DNA of 34,950 nucleotides from NCBI GenBank assembly GCA_009773755.1, contig WSZJ01000024.1, positions 1 through 34,950 of the forward strand. The letters run 5' to 3'. The notes under the pieces were generated by a model that worked only from the letters and a program-made list of their open reading frames with translations, had not been told where the DNA came from and ran no database searches. Positions 22,363 through 30,644 of the stretch are shown piece after piece. The number at the start of each line of letters is the position of its first letter. The stretch's first letter is position 1. A program made the position numbers and the translations under genes. Source of the stretch: Planctomycetota bacterium (GTDB lineage Bacteria > Planctomycetota > MHYJ01 > WSZJ01).

Positions 22363-23358
22363 GTGCCGGCTGCCATGAACGAATCACCCGCGTCGTCCGA
22401 ACCTCTCCACAACGCCGCTTCCCTGCAGTCGCGATTCGACAGGATGGGGGACGCGCTGAAGGGAATCCGGGCGGCGGAAGCGGCGGCCGACGCCGCGCGC
22501 CGGTTCGCCGAGGCGATCATCGAGACGGTGCGCGAGCCGCTGCTGGTTCTCTCCGCGGACCTCCGGATCATGTCCGCCAACCGCGCGTTCTTCGAGACCT
22601 TCCGGGTCCTGCCTGGGGACACGATCGGCTGGTACCTGTATGAGATTGGCGACCGGCAATGGGACCTTCCGGAGCTGCGACGTCTCCTCGGGGAAATCCT
22701 CCCGCGCGACTCCCACTTCGAGGACTTCCTCGTCGACCATGACTTCGTCGGCGTCGGGCGGAAGACGATGCTCCTCAACGCGCGCAGGATCCTGGAGCCG
22801 CGCGAAGAGCGGGCGACGATTCTCCTGGCGATCGAGGACATCACGGCCAGGAGGCGAGCCGAGGAGAAGCTGGTTGCGGCCGCGATCACCGATCCGCTCA
22901 CCGGCCTCTTCAACCGGCGCGGGCTTTTCGAGCGCGTGCGGCACCTGGTTGCGCGCGGGCGACAGGCAGGCGAGCGCTTCCACCTGCTCTTTCTCGATCT
23001 CGACGACCTGAAATCGATCAACGACCGGCTGGGGCACGAGGAAGGCGACCGCGCGCTGACGGATGCTGCCGGGGTCCTGACGGCGACGTTCCGGGAATCG
23101 GACGTGATCGCGCGCATCGGCGGCGACGAGTTCGTGGTGGCGCCGGTCGGGTCCTCGCAGGACGACGGGTGCGCGGCAGTCGTGCGCCTGCAGACCGCGC
23201 TGGACCTGCACAACCGCGACGCCGGGCGCGCCTTTCAGCTGTCAATGAGCGCAGGGATCTCCGTCTACGACCCCGCAATCGACCCCAACGTCGGGAAGCT
23301 CATCGCGCAGGGGGATGCGGCGATGTATCGCGTGAAGCGCTCCCGGCACGGCGCGTAG
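22363..23358 (+). CDS. PAS-GGDEF diguanylate cyclase
   Basis: The 331-residue protein (from GTG 22363; ATG 22375 is an alternative) should make cyclic di-GMP from two GTP. After a short helical N-terminus comes a PAS domain (about residues 47-160: FAEAIIETVREPLLVLSADLR ... LLAIEDIT), of the type also seen in hybrid histidine kinases. Then follows the GGDEF domain, opening with TDPLTGLFNRRG and including LFLDLDDLKSINDRLGHEEGD. The active-site loop GGDEF is intact at 253-257, and the inhibitory I-site RxxD (RESD, 244-247) is present, so the enzyme is probably active and product-inhibited. There is no membrane segment. It is a lone gene after the rpsG terminator and is convergent with the next gene, nine bases away. 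Confidence 0.93.
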   Translation: MPAAMNESPASSEPLHNAASLQSRFDRMGDALKGIRAAEAAADAARRFAEAIIETVREPLLVLSADLRIMSANRAFFETFRVLPGDTIGWYLYEIGDRQWDLPELRRLLGEILPRDSHFEDFLVDHDFVGVGRKTMLLNARRILEPREERATILLAIEDITARRRAEEKLVAAAITDPLTGLFNRRGLFERVRHLVARGRQAGERFHLLFLDLDDLKSINDRLGHEEGDRALTDAAGVLTATFRESDVIARIGGDEFVVAPVGSSQDDGCAAVVRLQTALDLHNRDAGRAFQLSMSAGISVYDPAIDPNVGKLIAQGDAAMYRVKRSRHGA

Positions 23359-23367
23359 CGGGGAGGG

Positions 23368-24318
23368 CTACTTCACCTTTACGCCCGGCGGCGCGATCGG
23401 CTTTCCCTTCGAGTCCAACGTCTCCAGCACCTCGAAGTCGCCGCCCTTCACCTTCTTCAGCCCGCCGATGTCGTCGTCGTTCCAGCGCTTGTCGGGGCAG
23501 CCGGTGAAAAACCAGTCGCTGCCGTTGTCGGCGAGGATGCCGCCGTGTTTCTTCAGCGCTTCGAGCACGACCTTCGCCTGCTTGCCGAAGCCTTTGGTTT
23601 CGAACGACGCCTTGAGGCGGATGCGCATCCCCATAGGCGGGAGATCGGCGTCGTCGCCGCGTCCGGCGTGGTGCGTCGCGGGGAACCAGTATTTCTTCGC
23701 GGATTTCTGGACGGTGAAGCGGATCGCGTGGTCGATCACGCCGCGCTCGATTTCCTCGTAGCGGACGAGGCCTGGGAAGATCGCGAGCCCGGCGGCGTCG
23801 GCGGAAGTCCAGCCGTCCTTGCGCGTGTCGTTCGAGCGCAGGTCCCAGATAGCGCCGGAGCCCGCCTTCCAGCCTTTCTCCTTCCCCTTTTCGCACGGCA
23901 GCACCTGCCACAATTCGTAGAGCATCATGCTGTCGCGGTCGATCATCAGGATGTGCCGATCGCTCCCGGGATCCGCGTCCGGCCCGCCCTCGATCGGCGG
24001 GTTGTCCGGGATCGGGTACGGATCTTTGTCCGACTCGTCCCCGTACTGCCACTCGAGGATCTTCTGCTTCTTCTGCTTCGCCGTCACCACCACGTACGGT
24101 ATCCCGTACTTCGTCCCCCAGTCCGCGTGCATCGGCTTGTCCGCGCCCGCGTTCGCGATGAACTTCGGCGAGTCCGGGTGAACGCGGAAGCGGCTCACGT
24201 CCCAGTGCCACGGGTTGTCCGCCGGGAACACCTGGAACTTCGGGCCAAGTTCCTCGTTGTCGGCGAGCGCCGCGGCGGCGAAGAGGACGACAACCGCAGG
24301 GGGGAGAAAGCGCTTCAT
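23368..24318 (-). CDS. Conserved secreted protein of unknown function
   Basis: The 316-residue protein has a clear signal peptide (MKRFLPPAVVVLFAAAALAD). The mature part contains DNPWHWDVSRFRVHPDSPKF, GIPYVVV, YPIPDNPPIEGG, DRHILMIDRD, AIWDLRSNDTRKDGWTSADAAGL and MGMRIRLKASF, ending with GGILADNGSDWFFTGCPDKRWNDDD. I recall this pattern from secreted proteins of actinobacteria, myxobacteria and related soil groups, but no function is known to me. Repeated acidic and His/Trp residues (e.g. WFPATHHAGRGDD) might line an active site; that is speculation. The ATG overlaps the stop of the upstream lipoprotein gene by four bases (ATGA), so the two are almost certainly co-translated. Confidence 0.85.
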   Translation of the reverse strand: MKRFLPPAVVVLFAAAALADNEELGPKFQVFPADNPWHWDVSRFRVHPDSPKFIANAGADKPMHADWGTKYGIPYVVVTAKQKKQKILEWQYGDESDKDPYPIPDNPPIEGGPDADPGSDRHILMIDRDSMMLYELWQVLPCEKGKEKGWKAGSGAIWDLRSNDTRKDGWTSADAAGLAIFPGLVRYEEIERGVIDHAIRFTVQKSAKKYWFPATHHAGRGDDADLPPMGMRIRLKASFETKGFGKQAKVVLEALKKHGGILADNGSDWFFTGCPDKRWNDDDIGGLKKVKGGDFEVLETLDSKGKPIAPPGVKVK

Positions 24319-24788
24319 TTCGTTTTTCCCGTGCCGACGACCTCCTGGAGTTTCTTCGGCGCGGGGTTCGAGGACTTGAGGTCGGGGTGCGCTTCGAGGT
24401 ATCGCCCGAATTCGCCCTCATCGACGAAGACCTGGTGAACGTTCAGGCACTCCGCGCCGGCGGAGACTTCGAGCGCCAGCACCACGGCGGATGCAGGCTC
24501 CGACTCGATGCGGCCTTGCTTCGAGCGAAATGTGACCCACTTCCCGTCCACTCCGGACACGGCGCGCATCGTCCAGTCGCCTGCGGGAAGTCCTTCCATG
24601 ATCGGGCACATGAAGCAGCGGTACTGTTTCCCGCGCCCGCTTTCCCCCTCGCGCAGCACCCGGACCTCGGGGCCGTCGGCGACGGGCTTGCCGCACATCG
24701 GGCAGTTCCCCGCGTCCGGTGCCGGGGAGGGGGAGGAAGAGCAACCGGCCATGATCAGGGCGGCGGCGAAGGCGAGGAGTTGTTTCAT
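24315..24788 (-). CDS. Lipoprotein with two CxxC-type motifs
   Basis: The 157-residue protein starts MKQLLAFAAALIMAGCSSS: a signal peptide with lipobox MAGC, so a membrane-anchored lipoprotein. Two cysteine pairs follow, NCPMCGKPV and CFMCPIMEGLP, which could bind zinc or another metal, faintly like NosL-type proteins. A further Cys-Leu-Asn-Val-His lies near the C-terminus. The frame extends upstream to 24878, but those 30 residues are not part of a signal peptide, so ATG 24788 is preferred. GGGGAG abuts this ATG with no spacer, which is unusual. It overlaps the downstream secreted-protein gene by four bases and is divergent from lhgO, 52 bases away. Function unknown. Confidence 0.75.
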   Translation of the reverse strand: MKQLLAFAAALIMAGCSSSPSPAPDAGNCPMCGKPVADGPEVRVLREGESGRGKQYRCFMCPIMEGLPAGDWTMRAVSGVDGKWVTFRSKQGRIESEPASAVVLALEVSAGAECLNVHQVFVDEGEFGRYLEAHPDLKSSNPAPKKLQEVVGTGKTK

Positions 24789-24840
24789 CTCCCCAGTGTA
24801 ACCCGCGGCGAGCGGGGCGTTTTGCTGGTTCAATCGTGCC

Positions 24841-26040
24841 ATGGCTGCGGAACGGCTGGCGGTCGTGGGCGGCGGCATCGTCGGGCTGGCGACGGCGCGG
24901 GCGCTTCAGAAGCGCCTCAACCGCCCCGTCGTCGTCCTCGAGGCGGAGACGAAGGTCGCTTCGCACCAGACCGGCCACAACAGCGGCGTCATTCATTCAG
25001 GGCTGTACTACAAGCCGGGGTCGCTGAAGGCGAATCTCTGCGCGGAAGGCCGCGAGGCCATGTTCTCGTTCTGCCGGGAGCACGGGATCGAAGCGCCGCG
25101 CTGCGGGAAGCTCGTCGTGGCGACTTCCGGGGAAGAGGTGTCGCGACTCGCTGAGCTGGAGGCCCGGGGCAGAGCGAACGGCCTTGCGGGTGTGAAGCGG
25201 ATCGGGCCGGAGGAGATGCGCGCGATCGAGCCGGCAGTGGGCGGCATTGCGGCGTTGCACGTGCCGGAGACCGGCAAGACCGATTTCATCAAGGTGTCGG
25301 AAGCGATGGCGGCGGACATTCGCGCCGGGGGCGGTGAAGTTCGGACGAGCGCGAGGTTTATGCGGGCGAAAGTCGAATCCGGGGGCGTCGCGATCGAAAC
25401 CACTGCGGGCCGCGTCGATGCGCATCTCCTCGTCAACTGCGCCGGCCTCCAGTGCGACCGTGTCGCGCGCCGCTGCGGCGTGAGCCCGCCGATCCGCATC
25501 GTCCCGTTCCGCGGCGAGTACTGGCGCCTCGCCGGGCCGGGCGCCTCACTCGTCCGCCACATGATTTACCCCGTCCCGGACCCGCGCTTCCCGTTCCTCG
25601 GCGTTCATTTTCTCCGCCACCTCGACGGCGAAGTCACCGTGGGCCCCAACGCGATTCTCGGCCTCGCGCGCCACGGCTACCGGCGCTTCTCCCTCTCCCT
25701 GCGCGACGCGTTCTCCATCGCGCTGTTTCCCGGTTTCTGGCGCCTCGCACTCCGCCACCCCGCGACCGGCGTCCGCGAATTCCTCCGCTCCCTCTCCCGC
25801 CGTGCCACCGCCCGCGCCGTCCGCCGCCTCGTCCCCGCCGTCCGCGCCGCCGACCTCTCCTACCACGGCTGCGGCATCCGCGCGCAGGCCGTCTTCCCCG
25901 ACGGCCGCCTCGCCGACGATTTCGTCATCGAGGAAGGCGAGCGCATGGTGCATGTCCTGAACGCCCCGTCGCCCGGCGCGACGGCGTCGCTTGCGATCGG
26001 GAGGCACATTGCGGAGATTGCGGCGAAGCGCCTCCCTTAG
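24841..26040 (+). CDS. lhgO: L-2-hydroxyglutarate oxidase (LhgO family FAD enzyme)
   Basis: The 399-residue flavoprotein of the DAO family oxidises L-2-hydroxyglutarate to 2-oxoglutarate and passes electrons to quinone or oxygen. The FAD-binding Rossmann motif VVGGGIVGLATARAL starts at residue 8. The family hallmark QTGHNSGVIHSGLYYKPGSLKA follows, and later VNCAGLQCDRVA, PFRGEYW and VGPNAIL. The C-terminal NAPSPGATASLAIGRHIA completes the FAD site. Length is normal for LhgO (about 400). It starts at ATG 24841 in a 52-base divergent gap and has no operon partner; the next gene is convergent, 13 bases away. Other DAO-family substrates cannot be excluded, but the motif match is good. Confidence 0.92.
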   Translation: MAAERLAVVGGGIVGLATARALQKRLNRPVVVLEAETKVASHQTGHNSGVIHSGLYYKPGSLKANLCAEGREAMFSFCREHGIEAPRCGKLVVATSGEEVSRLAELEARGRANGLAGVKRIGPEEMRAIEPAVGGIAALHVPETGKTDFIKVSEAMAADIRAGGGEVRTSARFMRAKVESGGVAIETTAGRVDAHLLVNCAGLQCDRVARRCGVSPPIRIVPFRGEYWRLAGPGASLVRHMIYPVPDPRFPFLGVHFLRHLDGEVTVGPNAILGLARHGYRRFSLSLRDAFSIALFPGFWRLALRHPATGVREFLRSLSRRATARAVRRLVPAVRAADLSYHGCGIRAQAVFPDGRLADDFVIEEGERMVHVLNAPSPGATASLAIGRHIAEIAAKRLP

Positions 26041-26053
26041 CCCTCGGGGCCGA

Positions 26054-26626
26054 TTACCAGAATTTCCACCAGGGTTTTGATGGTTTCTCCGCTCCCTCCG
26101 TCTCCCTCCTGCCGATGTCGTCGGTGTGCCCGACGCCGGTCGCGTAGGCCCCCAGCACGGCATCGCGGTCGGCCGCGAGGTCGAGGACCTTTTCGATCTG
26201 CGGGTCATACGTCCGGAATCCGCCCTGGCTCTGAAGCACTTCCAGGTACTCCCAGATTTCTCCCATGACGCGCCTCGCCGCCTGCTCCTTGTGCCAGTAC
26301 GGTACCGTGACCGCCGCGGTGTCGTCGTAGAGCGTGATTTGAATTCCGTTGCCATCGTCGGGCCCGTTCAGCTCGATGGGCTGCCATTGACGCCGCGCTT
26401 CTTCCGCCGCTTCCCCCAGCGCGTCCGCCTCTTCTTCATCTTTGAACTCAGACAGGCCGGGGTTCGCCTTGCGAAGCGCCTCCGACATCGCCTTCTTGCG
26501 TTTCTCACCCTCCGGGTCCTTTGCCCCGGGACTCGCGTTCTCTGAATCGTCTTCCAGGGAGGCGAGCGCCGCCTCCGTGAGGTCCTTTCCGGGCTGCGGG
26601 CGGAACAGGTGCAGGTCGTAGCTCAT
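26054..26626 (-). CDS. Conserved hypothetical protein (MSYDLHLF start)
   Basis: The 190-residue product starts MSYDLHLFRPQPG. It has a charged, probably helical middle (EDDSENASPGAKDPEGEKRKKAMSEALRKANPG) and a more ordered C-terminal half (IELNGPDDGNGIQITLYDDTAAVTVPYW), ending in KPWWKFW. No signal peptide or membrane helix is visible. Small proteins beginning MSYDL(Y/H) are scattered among bacteria, but I know no function for them. It lies 36 bases downstream of dnaE on the same strand and may share its transcript, which is not evidence for a repair role by itself. Confidence 0.75.
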   Translation of the reverse strand: MSYDLHLFRPQPGKDLTEAALASLEDDSENASPGAKDPEGEKRKKAMSEALRKANPGLSEFKDEEEADALGEAAEEARRQWQPIELNGPDDGNGIQITLYDDTAAVTVPYWHKEQAARRVMGEIWEYLEVLQSQGGFRTYDPQIEKVLDLAADRDAVLGAYATGVGHTDDIGRRETEGAEKPSKPWWKFW

Positions 26627-26662
26627 GGTTTTCGCCCCGGATTCTACTCTCGGCCGCCTCCG

Positions 26663-29600
26663 TCAGGCGCCTTCTCGCTGGTCCGCCCGCATCGACGTCG
26701 CCCGGCTCTCTCCCTTGCTGTTTTGCCGTTCACTCCCGTCTCCCGACTCCCGTCTCCCATCCGTCTTTTCAAGCCACCGACAGTCCTCGACCACAAGCGA
26801 TGGCACCTCGAAATCCAGTTCCACCTTCCCGCGCAGCACGAACGGCTTCGTGTGCGTCAGCCGCTGGCAGAATTTCGCGTAGGCGCCGGGGAAAAACGTC
26901 GTCTCGTAGATCGCGCTCGTGTCCTCGAACGACACGAACTCCATCGGCTCGCCTTTCTTCGTCTCGACGACCTTGCCGGTGACCCACCAGCCGATCATCG
27001 TGACGCTGCGGCCGGCGTGCGCGGCGAGGTCGCACCCCTTCACGAAGTCCATTCCACCCAGCTCGCGCTCGTACATCGCCAGCGGATGCTTCGACATCAG
27101 GAAGTCGAGCGTCTCGACCTCCTGCGCGAGCATCTGCTGCTCGGTGTACGACGGGGGGCGGGGAAGCGCTTCCTGCGAAGTACCGAACAGGTCGCCGGTC
27201 GCGGGCTTCGGCGCGGCGCTTCGCCAGAGGAGCGCGGCGCGCGACAACCCGCCCGCCAGCGAATCGAGCGCGCCGGCGCGGATCAGCAGCCGCGTGTCCG
27301 CGGCGTCGAGGCGGGCGCGCTTCTGGAAGTCGGCGAAGTCGCGGAAGGGGCCGTCCCTGGCGCGCGCGGCGAGGACTTCCTTCAGGGCATCCTCGCGCAG
27401 CCCCTTCACCTGCATCAGCCCGCACCGCAAGGTGTCGTGGACGCCGGTCCACTCGCGGCGGCTGGCGTTGACGTGCGGCGGCAGGACGCGCAGGCCCATG
27501 CGGCGCGCTTCCGAGACGTAAGCGAACGTCGAGTAGAAGCCGCCCTGGTTGGAGATCACGGCGGCGATGAACTCGGCGGGGAAGTGGGTTTTGAGGAAAG
27601 CGCTCTGGTAGGAGACGAGCGCGTACGACGCCGAATGCGGTTTGCAGAACGAGTACCCCGCGAACGATTGGATCATGTCCCAGATTTTGTCGACGGTGGC
27701 GCGGTCGACGGAGCGGGCGGCGCAGCCTTCGTAGAAGCGGCGGCGGTAGTCCTCGAGTTTCTTGCCGTGGGATTTCTTCGCGAGGACTTTGCGCAGGTTA
27801 TCGGCGTCGGCGGCGCCGAATCCCGCGAGGGCCATGGCGACCTTGGAGACGTCCTCCTGGTAGGACATGATCCCGTACGTTTCGGCGAGGAGTTCGCCGA
27901 GGACGGGGTGAAGCGGCTCCCACGACCCGCCGCGGAGGCGCCGGATGTATTCGCGGATGAACGAATTGGCGGCGGGGCGGATGATGGAAGAGTGGATGAC
28001 GAGGTGTTCGAAGTCGCCGGCGCGGGTTTTCTGCTGGAGCTGGCGCATGGCGGGGGACTCGACGTAGAAGACGCCCATGGTGTTGCCGTCGCGGACGAGG
28101 TCGACGGTGGCGGGGTCGAGGTGGGGTTTCCAGCCGGGCGGGTCGACGACGGTGCCGTAGTTTTCTTTCGCCGCGCGGATGGCGTTGCGGATGACGGCGA
28201 GCGAGCGGTTGCCGAGGAGGTCGATCTTCACGAGTCCCATTTCCTCGGACCCGTCCTTCTCCCAGTGCACGACGGGGACGCCCTTCGCCGCCATCTCGCA
28301 CGGCACGCGCGCGCTCAATTCGTCCGGCGCGAGCACCACGCCGCCGGGATGCACGCTCAAATGCCGTGGCGCGCCAAGCAACCGCCGCGCCAGCCGGAAA
28401 ATCTCCGGCCACGGTTCGCGCGGCTGCCACCCGCGGAACATCGGGTGCTCCGCGATGTCGTCGAGCCCGCCGCCGTCCCAGAACCAGGGCATGCGCGAGG
28501 TGACGCGAAGGATCTCGGCCTCGGGCAGGCCGAAGACTTTCGCGGTTTCGCGGAGAGCCATGCGCGGGCGAAACAGGACATGGTTGCAGATCATTGATGC
28601 ACGAAACGACGTTTGTGCCGCGTTAGCCTGCTGGCCTTCGATCGCAGGCTTCGCGCCGGCTGAGTCGGGAGACGGGAGTCGGGAGTCGGGAGTGTCCTGG
28701 GAACGGGTGTTCGGCGTCGGCCATGCCGGCTCTCCCGACTCCCGACTCCCGACTCCCGACTGCCGTTCTCCGTTCCAGTCGCGCAGCAACCCTTCGATGA
28801 CCGCATCCCTCTCGTCCCACGCAAAATCGATATCAATGTCCGGCGGATCCACCCTGCCCTCATTGAGAAACCGCTCGAAGAAGAGGTTGTGCTCGATCGG
28901 GTCGACCTGCGTGATCCCGAGGCAGTACGCGACGATGCTCGCGGCGGCAGAACCCCTTCCACAGATCCGCGGCGCTCTTCGCGCAATATCGCGGACGATC
29001 AGGAAATACGCGGTGAAGCGCTTCTCGCGGATGAGCTGCAGCTCGCGCTCGACCCGGCGGCGCACCGCTTCCGTGATCTCCCCGTAGCGGCGGCGCGCGC
29101 CGGCCCAGGTTTCGGACTCGAGGAGGGCTTCCGGATCTTCGACAGGGTAGGTGGGAAAGACGAGGGAGCGGTCGGGAAAGAAGCGGCACTCGCCGGCGAG
29201 GCATTCGGCGTTTTCCATCGCGCCGGGGACGTGGGCGACGAGCTTGCGGATTTCGGCTTCGGGTTTCAGCCAGGCCTCGGGCGACACGATCTCGCCGGGG
29301 GCGAGCGACGAGAAGGTCGCGTTGCCGTCGATCGCGCGCAGGAGGCGGTGGACTTCCCATTCGTCCTTCTGCGCGAACCATGCGTCCGGCGTCGCGACGG
29401 GCGGGAGGCCGAGCGTGAGCGCCGAGGCCGCGGCGTGCGGCGCGGTGGCGCGGACTTCGACGTAGAGGTCGTCGCGGCCGCGTTGGAGCAGGGGCGCGAG
29501 GACGTCGACGCAGTCGGTGAGGACGGCGAGGCCTTCGCGGTTGCGGGCGAGGGCGCGGGTGAGCGAAAAGGCGGGATCGATATGCCGGGCCGTGATCGTG

Positions 29601-29860
29601 CGGCAGAGCGTCGCGTACCCCGCGGCGTTTTTCGCGAGCAGGACGGCGCGCTCCCGCTTCATGGAGATCTCCGCGCCGACGATCGGTCGCACTTCGTGCT
29701 CCTCGCACGCATTCAGGAATTCAGGCAGCCCATAGAGCCCGTCGCGGTCCGTCAACGCCGCGGCGCGCGCGCCGTTCGCTTTCGCGGCGCGGACCATGGC
29801 GTCGGGGGATGAAGCGCCGCGGGAGAGTGAGAACCAGGAGTGGAGGTGGAGCGGGGTCAT
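26663..29860 (-). CDS. dnaE2: DNA polymerase III alpha-subunit family protein, DnaE2/ImuC-like, with in-frame insertion
   Basis: The 1065-residue polymerase has a PHP domain at the N-terminus (HLHSWFSLSRG, with metal-type histidines 5 and 7; ALTDRDGLYGLPEF). GRGSAAASIVAYCLGITQVDP and the catalytic DIDIDF (341-346) follow, then GFGAADADNLRKVLAKK, FAGYSFCKPHSASYALVSYQ and helix-hairpin-helix and OB-type regions near the end. Length and lack of the tau-binding tail resemble error-prone DnaE2/ImuC, which works in SOS translesion synthesis. No imuA or imuB adjoins it. Residues 367-420 (28601-28762) split a conserved segment (NGER / ASMICNHVLFRPRMALRE) and are partly encoded by a long inverted repeat. 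The last ~35 residues are also atypical and repeat-derived. The ATG at 29860 lacks an obvious Shine-Dalgarno. Confidence 0.88.
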   Translation of the reverse strand: MTPLHLHSWFSLSRGASSPDAMVRAAKANGARAAALTDRDGLYGLPEFLNACEEHEVRPIVGAEISMKRERAVLLAKNAAGYATLCRTITARHIDPAFSLTRALARNREGLAVLTDCVDVLAPLLQRGRDDLYVEVRATAPHAAASALTLGLPPVATPDAWFAQKDEWEVHRLLRAIDGNATFSSLAPGEIVSPEAWLKPEAEIRKLVAHVPGAMENAECLAGECRFFPDRSLVFPTYPVEDPEALLESETWAGARRRYGEITEAVRRRVERELQLIREKRFTAYFLIVRDIARRAPRICGRGSAAASIVAYCLGITQVDPIEHNLFFERFLNEGRVDPPDIDIDFAWDERDAVIEGLLRDWNGERQSGVGSRESGEPAWPTPNTRSQDTPDSRLPSPDSAGAKPAIEGQQANAAQTSFRASMICNHVLFRPRMALRETAKVFGLPEAEILRVTSRMPWFWDGGGLDDIAEHPMFRGWQPREPWPEIFRLARRLLGAPRHLSVHPGGVVLAPDELSARVPCEMAAKGVPVVHWEKDGSEEMGLVKIDLLGNRSLAVIRNAIRAAKENYGTVVDPPGWKPHLDPATVDLVRDGNTMGVFYVESPAMRQLQQKTRAGDFEHLVIHSSIIRPAANSFIREYIRRLRGGSWEPLHPVLGELLAETYGIMSYQEDVSKVAMALAGFGAADADNLRKVLAKKSHGKKLEDYRRRFYEGCAARSVDRATVDKIWDMIQSFAGYSFCKPHSASYALVSYQSAFLKTHFPAEFIAAVISNQGGFYSTFAYVSEARRMGLRVLPPHVNASRREWTGVHDTLRCGLMQVKGLREDALKEVLAARARDGPFRDFADFQKRARLDAADTRLLIRAGALDSLAGGLSRAALLWRSAAPKPATGDLFGTSQEALPRPPSYTEQQMLAQEVETLDFLMSKHPLAMYERELGGMDFVKGCDLAAHAGRSVTMIGWWVTGKVVETKKGEPMEFVSFEDTSAIYETTFFPGAYAKFCQRLTHTKPFVLRGKVELDFEVPSLVVEDCRWLEKTDGRRESGDGSERQNSKGESRATSMRADQREGA
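26732..26763. repeat. Solo tract of CTCCCGTCTCCCGA-type units at the 3' end of dnaE
   Basis: Four degenerate units of the same motif that makes the arms of the 28662-28762 palindrome. On the coding strand it encodes DGRRESGDGSER near the C-terminus of the polymerase. I find no complementary arm nearby, so it looks like half an element. Confidence 0.7.
28662..28762. repeat. Inverted repeat with tandem-repeat arms inside dnaE
   Basis: Arms 28662-28694 and 28730-28762 (33 bases) are reverse complements with three mismatches, separated by 35 bases. Each arm is a tandem of CGGGAGT (left) or ACTCCCG (right). The right arm ends exactly where polymerase homology breaks off, at the codon for Gln367. 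Confidence 0.9.
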
Positions 29861-29873
29861 GGGGTGGACAAAA

Positions 29874-29892
29874 TGTTAGCTGTTTGTTAGCT
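29874..29892 (+). promoter_or_regulatory. Direct repeat TGTTAGCT, possible operator
   Basis: TGTTAGCT occurs at 29874-29881 and 29885-29892, 11 bases apart (about one helical turn), in an AT-rich patch upstream of the toxin-antitoxin promoter. Such direct repeats are often bound by antitoxins, but this is only a guess. Confidence 0.3.
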
Positions 29893-29919
29893 ATGCGGCC
29901 ATTCGAATGCGCAGGGGAC

Positions 29920-29947
29920 TTGCGGGCGGCGAAGAAGTATGTTTAAT
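29920..29947 (+). promoter_or_regulatory. Candidate promoter of the toxin-antitoxin operon
   Basis: TTGCGG at 29920-29925 and TTTAAT at 29942-29947 with a 16-base spacer. It lies 35 bases before ATG 29982, which has AGGAG at 29969-29973. Confidence 0.4.
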
Positions 29948-29981
29948 AGGATCAGTAGGATTCATATCAGGAGTTCAGCCC

Positions 29982-30641
29982 ATGCCCTCCGCTTCGACCG
30001 CTTCCCTCGAATCCCAGGTTCTCGAATGGGTCCGTAATTACACCGGAATGAGCCAGCACATTCCCGTCGCGACGCTTGTGGAGTACGCGCGGCTCAAGGG
30101 AATCGACGACAAGGCTCTCGCGAGAACCGTGCAGGATCTCGTCCGGTCCGGCCGGCTCCGACGCACCCACCAGGTCCACCCCGGGCGCGGCGAAGACATC
30201 CGCGAGGACAACACCGGGTCCCTGGCGCTGCCGGAGTCAGGCCGCGCGCGGGTTCCCGCCGCAGACCAGCTCAACGTCCGGATCCCGCACGCGCTCCGCC
30301 ACGCCCTGGCCGCCGAGGTCGGCCGCCTGGGGGACACGCTTGGAAGCGTCGCGGCGAGGGCGCTCCAGGAGTGGGCGAGCATGCAGGCTTTCCCGGGAAT
30401 CGATTTCAGGTCCGGACCGGCGGGCCGGCGCGCGTGCGTCACGGGCACGGGACTCGACGTCGCGGAACTTTGCCGCATCTGGCTCCATCACGGCCGCGAC
30501 GAGCGGGCCCTGCTTCGCGACTATCCCCACCTCGAACGCCGCCAGGTGCGCGCCGCCGTGGCGTACGCCGAGAGTCATCCCGAGATCCTCGCCGCCCCGT
30601 GGGGAACGCAGCCGCCCGGCGTCCCGGCGGTCCGGGTCTGA
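29982..30641 (+). CDS. DUF433 antitoxin with extra N-terminal region
   Basis: The 219-residue protein has three parts. The N-terminal ~70 residues (VLEWVRNYTGMSQHIPVATLVEYARLKGI ... TVQDLVRSGRLRRTHQ) look like a winged-helix DNA-binding domain. The middle (DQLNVRIPHALRHALAAEVGRLGDTLGSVAARALQEW) looks like a ribbon-helix-helix-type segment. The C-terminal DUF433 domain reads FPGIDFRSGPAGRRACVTGTGLDVAELCRIW. Most DUF433 antitoxins are half this size, so the N-terminal domain is extra. The start is ATG 29982 with AGGAG upstream; the open frame back to 29907 has no good start signal. The DUF5615 toxin follows three bases after the stop. Its presumed role is to neutralise that toxin and repress the operon. 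Confidence 0.82.
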   Translation: MPSASTASLESQVLEWVRNYTGMSQHIPVATLVEYARLKGIDDKALARTVQDLVRSGRLRRTHQVHPGRGEDIREDNTGSLALPESGRARVPAADQLNVRIPHALRHALAAEVGRLGDTLGSVAARALQEWASMQAFPGIDFRSGPAGRRACVTGTGLDVAELCRIWLHHGRDERALLRDYPHLERRQVRAAVAYAESHPEILAAPWGTQPPGVPAVRV

Positions 30642-30644
30642 GCC

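Noticed and set aside
26609..28597. Plus-strand open frame of 662 codons opposite dnaE
   Set aside because: The minus strand encodes clear polymerase motifs; this frame has none.
28662..28762. CRISPR-like repeat array
   Set aside because: The repeat units are seven bases with no spacers, arranged as an inverted repeat inside a coding gene; no cas genes are nearby.
29907..29981. Longer antitoxin start at 29907
   Set aside because: The extra residues include the promoter and Shine-Dalgarno region, and AGGAG lies at the right distance from ATG 29982.
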